Shown piece by piece: positions 59,382-64,000 of a stretch of DNA of 64,000 bases; the first letter of the stretch is position 1; every line of letters begins with the position of its first letter. Source of the stretch: Cercospora beticola (taxonomy: Eukaryota; Ascomycota; Dothideomycetes; Mycosphaerellales; Mycosphaerellaceae); NCBI RefSeq assembly GCF_033473495.1, contig NC_088939.1:5084001-5148000 (forward strand). Direction: 5' to 3'. Under the pieces are notes generated by a model. It saw nothing but the letters and a program-made list of their open reading frames with translations. It was not told the origin of the DNA and ran no database searches. Position numbers and translations under genes: made by a program.

Positions 59382-59781
59382 GCCATTTGACAACAACTTC
59401 TATTCTTTCATTGGATTTCAGGATACCCGCATATGGCGCTCGCTTCTTGTTTTCACTTATTACTTTTGGAGGTACTCATGCACGATGCGAGATTGAGCTG
59501 TGAGGGGAAGGAATCTAGCGCATTGTCTTACCTCGCTGTCATTTACGTTGGGTGGCGGCATTTGGGTTGGATTGGGCACAAGGAGCACAGAACACGCCTC
59601 TGGAGCGTGGCACCGAACTTGTGGATGAAGTACATGAAGTTATGATAGCGAATAGGGATCAGAACTATCGCATCAGCGTATCACGGACGCGAACACGGGC
59701 GCACAGAACACTTATCTACCATATGGAGGATTGGCATTGGCATTTCAAAATTTCATTCCTGCGACAAGCAGAGGTCTTGAT
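59382..59781. other. Intergenic region between convergent genes
   Basis: 400 bp with the 3' flanks of the amylase and ferric reductase genes; no feature recognised. Confidence 0.5.
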
Positions 59782-61872
59782 CTATGAGAAACTCTCAACA
59801 TGCAAATAACACCCTTGAGCTCCGGTGCCTTTATGTATTGCTCTCGCGTCACTTTGTCGGACTAAAGTGTTCCTGACAGTCGATGTCAGCCCGAGCGGAC
59901 CGCATACTGAGATCGCTGATTCTCCGCAAGCGCCATCGAGCAGGATTGAGATCAGTCGATCGACATCTGGTCGGCCAGAGTAGAATGTAGCACAGCTGAG
60001 GAACGGTAGTCGGATCCCGAGAGGTGTTTGATCTGGCAGTAGCTGCTCCAGAGACGGCGAAGACAGTTTCGTTTCAGCCTTGGGGATGGGTTTTGTAGGT
60101 GTGATCTTGTCTTCTTTGACAACTTGCTCGCCTTCCTCTTCTTCGTCGACTATGACACAGCAACAAGGACCTTTGGATTTATCGCATTCGCAACCGCATT
60201 CTTTAGGTGCGAGACTGGTGCTCTGGTCGGTGAACTGGTCTGCGCAGGTCACGTATATGCTGATTTGGACGTTAATTCCTTGAGCGTGGAGTTTTTCGTA
60301 GGCGGTGGCGATCTCTTTGTTCAACCAGCGTGCTGAGGAGCTGCTTTTGACGCACCAGACTAGGTGGACTCGTCGGATTGGGAGTCTTCTGCCTTGGGTT
60401 GTGACTCTTTCGGCGAGGTGTTGGAGGATGGAGAGGTTGAATGTTATGCCTGTAGACCCTGATAAGAGCAGGGCAGAATCGAACGCTGCGAGGTCGGACT
60501 GTGTGCCGCCGTATGGGCCGTCGATGACCGCGACATGGGTTGCGTTGGCGATTTGAGCATTGCGTTCAATGTCGCTGTTGTCTTTCTTTTCTGAGATGAG
60601 GGCCTCGGATGATGTGTTGGCTCCGTGATAGATCTTCTTGGTGAAGCCGCCGTGTCCTTTGAGCAGGAACACCAAGTCGCCATCATGCGAGTCTGGCGTT
60701 GACAAGATGGTAGCAGGATGACTTTGCATGAGGCCGAACTTTGGTATCGACAGTAGGACGTGTGAGCCAGGACGCCAGCTCTTGATGGTTCGAGTAGAGA
60801 TTCGCAGCTTTGTGACACCGCCTTCCATCTGGATCATTGAAGCTCGACTGACACGCAAGTTGTTCCAAGCAACCATCACGAATCGTAAAATGCGATCGAG
60901 CAGGTAAAGTCCAATCGGGATGTAGATGTACACCCGGCTTGATATTGCAGTGCTCGGCAGGTGGAGCATGATCGCCACGATGAAGCCAAAGAATGTGATG
61001 ATGTGCTGTGCCACGAAGAATTCGTAGGAGAGCTCTCGTAGCGGGGCTATTGTGCTGAAATTCATCCATAGTAGCAATGCCAAAGCTGCCATGCCGGTAG
61101 TTGGACAATCATCAGTCTGCCATTCCAGCTGCATAACCCCGAATTCTTGCCAGCCGGTGCTTTGGAAGGCGAAATGGAAGACTGCGAGGAGAAGCATGAT
61201 CCTGGCAGACCATCGGTGGAGCACATTGAGACGCTCCCAAGATGTTCCGGTCAAAGTGCCAATTACGCTGTTCTTGTTGACCAGCAAGATGAGAAGTGGA
61301 GTTTGTGCTACAGCAAGCCAGCCAGCACGTACTCCAAGAGCTTGCCAGTATTGTGCTCCTTCAACGTCATTGTCAACGAACTCAAGCGCCAGCACGAATG
61401 CCAGATAGGCGAGGACCAGGATGACTGTGCCAACAGGCGGAATCTTGAGGCCGGCTTTCTGGAATGGTGTAAACTGGTAATAAGACATTTCTCGTCCCAT
61501 CGCAGTGACAGTCGCAAACCACGTCACTGGGGTATGTTTCGGCTTCGATGGGTCAACTTTACGCCTCGCAGCTTCTCGTAGGCGTTTTTGCAATATGAGC
61601 CAGCGCATAAGTTTGAAGAGCATTGTCACGCCAATGAAGACCACAATTCCGTACCAGAAATACTTTGCATGATTTGCGCCGTCGATCTTGAGGTATGTGT
61701 CGTCGAGAAGGTCTTCCAGGAAAGCGCTTGCTTGAGTTCGGTTGGAGAAGTCCACGCCTTCTGCTGAGAGAGGCTCTATTGATGAGGTAGAGCTCATGTC
61801 CATGGACATGTCCATTTCGGTTCCTTCGGTGTGGCCGCCGTGTCGCTTCCAGAAGCCTGAAAGCTGAGCCAT
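59782..61872 (-). CDS. Ferric reductase-like transmembrane oxidoreductase
   Basis: Membrane flavocytochrome of the FRE/NOX family, which passes electrons from NADPH through FAD and two haems to extracellular Fe(III) or Cu(II). Intronless, 696 aa. Helices lie at about 70-400. Haem-ligand histidines sit in HRWSARIMLLLAVFH and in the paired QHIITFFGFIVAIMLH. FAD contact is HPATILST (normally HPFT), nucleotide binding GSTGITFNLSIL, and CGPLGLTS near the end. Two unusual additions: an N-terminal His/Met-rich segment (HGGHTEGTEMDMSMDMSS, about 11-28), similar in style to copper-transporter Mets motifs, and a Cys-rich insertion (ECGCECDKSKGPCCC, about 558-572) in the NADPH-binding half followed by an acidic stretch. 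No clear signal peptide. The substrate metal is not deducible. Confidence 0.88.
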   Translation of the reverse strand: MAQLSGFWKRHGGHTEGTEMDMSMDMSSTSSIEPLSAEGVDFSNRTQASAFLEDLLDDTYLKIDGANHAKYFWYGIVVFIGVTMLFKLMRWLILQKRLREAARRKVDPSKPKHTPVTWFATVTAMGREMSYYQFTPFQKAGLKIPPVGTVILVLAYLAFVLALEFVDNDVEGAQYWQALGVRAGWLAVAQTPLLILLVNKNSVIGTLTGTSWERLNVLHRWSARIMLLLAVFHFAFQSTGWQEFGVMQLEWQTDDCPTTGMAALALLLWMNFSTIAPLRELSYEFFVAQHIITFFGFIVAIMLHLPSTAISSRVYIYIPIGLYLLDRILRFVMVAWNNLRVSRASMIQMEGGVTKLRISTRTIKSWRPGSHVLLSIPKFGLMQSHPATILSTPDSHDGDLVFLLKGHGGFTKKIYHGANTSSEALISEKKDNSDIERNAQIANATHVAVIDGPYGGTQSDLAAFDSALLLSGSTGITFNLSILQHLAERVTTQGRRLPIRRVHLVWCVKSSSSARWLNKEIATAYEKLHAQGINVQISIYVTCADQFTDQSTSLAPKECGCECDKSKGPCCCVIVDEEEEGEQVVKEDKITPTKPIPKAETKLSSPSLEQLLPDQTPLGIRLPFLSCATFYSGRPDVDRLISILLDGACGESAISVCGPLGLTSTVRNTLVRQSDARAIHKGTGAQGCYLHVESFS

Positions 61873-62299
61873 GTTGACGAGTGCAGCCCGAGCAGTCCAG
61901 CGATAAGTACTTCCTCACAGAGTCCAGCGCCAAGGCATGTAGGGACGAGTTCTTGGTGAACGACTGATTGGTGTCCGAAAGTGGCGACTGGAATGTGAGG
62001 ACTTCAGCCTCTGCGGTTCGCGCCGACTGATTGAGAGCAACAGTATGAAAATGAGGTCAATACTTGCCTTGCACGACTACAGCAGACTTCTTTGTCTTGT
62101 CAAGTTCCGCTGGGACAAAATCGAGAAGCGTGAATGAGCAAGTTTCCACTTCGCAGCTTCTCGGCACGAATTCGTCCGCCGCGACATCAACCAAAAACGG
62201 AAAGGCTCTTTCTTGGCTACTATGCTCGTGATTCGGCTGAAGTGCTCTGTACAGTATTCTGTCTCATTGGTCTCGTAAAGCTCTATTCGACTTCTACAA
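61873..62299. other. Intergenic region
   Basis: 427 bp between the ferric reductase start and the 3' end of the next minus-strand gene. No GATA-cluster iron-regulatory (Sre-type ATCWGATAA) site was recognised. Confidence 0.45.
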
Positions 62300-63719
62300 T
62301 TATGTTCTCAATGGGCGATCGGTGTATCTAATCAAGGCTGGCGAGCCGGCGCATGCTGGCGCAGAGAATCTGGTCTCCACGTACACCTTCTGCATGTGGT
62401 CCTCCTTCTTCTCGAACTTGTAGTAGACCTTGTCCAAGTCTTCCACGCGCACACGATGTGTGACCATTTTCAGAGGGTCGATCTCGCCAGCTTGGATCTT
62501 CTTCAGAAGGTCCTCCCAGTATCGGTGCACTGGCGCTTGACCGTTACCGATGAAGCGGATGCCGCGCTCCATCAGACTGCCGATGTTGAAGTGGTTGGTA
62601 TAGCCAACATACACACCAGTGATTCCGACACGACCAAAGTTTCTGACACTCTCGATCATCTCGTTGAGAATCTCGCTGGTATCGGTCTCGAGACCCAGAG
62701 CCAGCTCAGCAGCGTGCATCCAGCCCTTCGGGTACTCGCCAGCCACACACTCGAGGGCAGCGTCTGGACCACGGCCATCACACATCTCTTTGAGCTTTGC
62801 GACGACGCCACCCTTGGTCTCCTTGAGCTGCGAGTAGTCGACTGTTTCGACCTTGGGATACTTCTCCTTCATGAAGTCCAGCCTCCAGTTGCTGTCAATG
62901 ACGATGACCCTTCGCGCTCCCCTCATGAAAGCGAACTCGGCTGCCATCTGGCCGATAGGGCCAGCACCCCAGACTGCAACGATGTCGCCCTCGTAGACCA
63001 CGGTGTCGACCACGCAGTTCCAGCTGGTGGCGATGACGTCCGACAAGTAGAGTGCCTTCTCGTCCGGGACATCGTCCGGGATCTTCAGAAGGTTGACATC
63101 GCCGTAAGGCACACGAGTGTATTCCGCCTGACCACCAGCGAAACCTCCCGTGAAGTGACTGTAACCGAACATGCCGGCCGTGCGACCGCCGTACATGGCG
63201 TTCTCAATTGTGTTGCTGTTGGTCTTCTCACATTGCGAGGACATTTTTTGCTGGCAGTAGTAGCAGTCTCCGCAGGCGATCTGGAAAGAGGCTACCACTC
63301 TGTCGCCCTTCTTGAGTCCCTTCACGGCGGAGCCCATCTCGTCCACAATTCCGCAGAATTCGTGTCCCAAAATGTCCCCCTTTTGTAATTCAACAACGCT
63401 TCCGTGGAGGAGGTGGAGGTCGGAGCCACAGACTGTTGAGCCAGTGACCTTGAGGATGACATCTCTCGACTCGATGATCTTGGGCTTGGGGCATTCAGCT
63501 ACCACATGTCAGTCTTTCCCTCGACGTCGAAGGAATTCTGGTTTACTCACTCATCTCGACTGTGTTCTTGCCGTTCCAGATCAAAGCGGACATCGTCTCA
63601 GACGGGTCGCCATACTTCTCGCGGTCCAGTCCTGGGTTCGTGACGTTTTGAATAGTTGTGGCATTGTCGCCGTGGCCGATAGCCTGCTCGAGCTTGCCTG
63701 CTGCTTGTGAGAGCGCCAT
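62300..63719 (-). CDS. Zinc-type alcohol dehydrogenase, formaldehyde-dehydrogenase-like
   Basis: Medium-chain zinc dehydrogenase resembling glutathione-independent formaldehyde dehydrogenases and related fungal GroES-like ADHs. Exons 63719-63551 and 63498-62300, with a 52-nt intron, give 455 aa. Residues 1-57 are an extension ahead of the catalytic domain. Catalytic zinc: C80 (TVCGSDLH), H102 with E103 (LGHEFCG). Structural zinc: C132, C135, C138 and C146 (CGDCYYCQQKMSSQC). The long insertion GRTAGMFGYSHFTGGFAGGQAEY is typical of this subgroup. The Rossmann motif is VWGAGPIGQMAAEFAFMRGA, followed by VIVIDSNWRLDF, where the Asp suggests NAD. The C-terminus after KVYVETRFS is longer than usual by about 20 residues. 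The aldehyde or alcohol substrate is unknown. Confidence 0.92.
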
Positions 63720-63797
63720 GATGATTCGCGATTGCTGGTGAAAGATATGGCGAAAATGAAACTTGGACGGAGAACCTACGGAAGTGCCAGTTTGGCG

Positions 63798-63803
63798 TAT
63801 ATA
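63798..63803 (-). promoter_or_regulatory. TATA-like element of formaldehyde-dehydrogenase-like gene
   Basis: The minus strand reads aggtatatacgcc about 80 bp upstream of the ATG at 63719, a good place for a TATA box with a short 5' UTR. Confidence 0.4.
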
Positions 63804-64000
63804 CCTTTGCGAATCATCTCGCCTCTCGTACAGCATCGAGAAGGGTGAACGTCATAGTGAGGTGGATAACAGGCGAGCTTGCGGCATGCAGCAAGCGGAG
63901 TGGAGGCCGGTAGATGATTGCTCCATCGAATACTGGACGTCATCTGCTCCTGTTGCTGATGCAGCGGATGATGATGATTGCGGTGTTGCGTTCAGATGTG

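Noticed and set aside
1..64000. CRISPR array, prokaryotic operon or viral insertion
   Set aside because: No regularly spaced identical repeats, no Shine-Dalgarno-led gene strings and no viral hallmark genes. Spliceosomal introns throughout show a eukaryotic nuclear genome.

Overview
The window is nuclear DNA of a filamentous ascomycete. The reasons are compact genes broken by short GT-AG introns of about 50-80 nt, fungal versions of core proteins (Spt6, Not3, Ste7-type MAPKK, Flc-type TRP-like protein, Psp1) and fungus-specific families (UstYa-like DUF3328, CmcJ/AsaB-type oxygenase, Taka-amylase-type secreted amylase). The flavour of the proteins suggests Dothideomycetes, possibly the Mycosphaerellales/Capnodiales side, but that is a judgement from memory of homologues and no search was run.

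Layout. 1-8.4 kb is gene-poor: one UstYa-like gene (3469-4605) lies among non-coding sequence that holds degenerate repeats and a perfect inverted repeat. 8.5-11.5 kb carries a PSP1 C-terminal-domain gene, followed by a minus-strand MFS transporter with a very long cytosolic loop (13.9-16.4 kb) and a small Cys-containing hypothetical gene (17.5-18.0 kb). 19.7-31.0 kb is a run of plus-strand genes: a conserved hypothetical, a CmcJ-type oxygenase, an EAF elongation factor, a possible hypothetical ORF, a quinone oxidoreductase and an FLC/TRP-like membrane protein. 33-38 kb has a WKF-domain nucleolar-type protein divergent from proteasome alpha subunit SCL1, then a small helical protein. 38.8-47 kb has a C2H2 zinc-finger protein, NOT3 divergent from D-aminoacyl-tRNA deacylase, and a zinc alcohol dehydrogenase. 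47.5-54.3 kb has SPT6 divergent from a STE7-type MAPKK. 57.6-63.7 kb has a secreted alpha-amylase, an intronless ferric reductase-like oxidoreductase and a second zinc alcohol dehydrogenase.

How the genes relate. I see no biosynthetic gene cluster, mobile element, tRNA or rRNA that I can defend. Metabolic and secondary-metabolism-like genes (UstYa-like, CmcJ-like, MFS, oxidoreductases) are scattered one by one among housekeeping genes. Several genes act in Pol II transcription or mRNA metabolism (PSP1-domain protein, EAF, NOT3, SPT6), but they are not adjacent.

The most distinctive signals are a GC-AG intron needed to build the Not3 N-terminus, repeated use of tiny first coding exons (6, 7, 13 and 22 nt) in four plus-strand genes, metal-ligand-rich additions in the ferric reductase, and the oversized loop of the MFS protein. 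Exon boundaries were worked out by hand from frame, splice consensus and family knowledge; transcript data would settle them.
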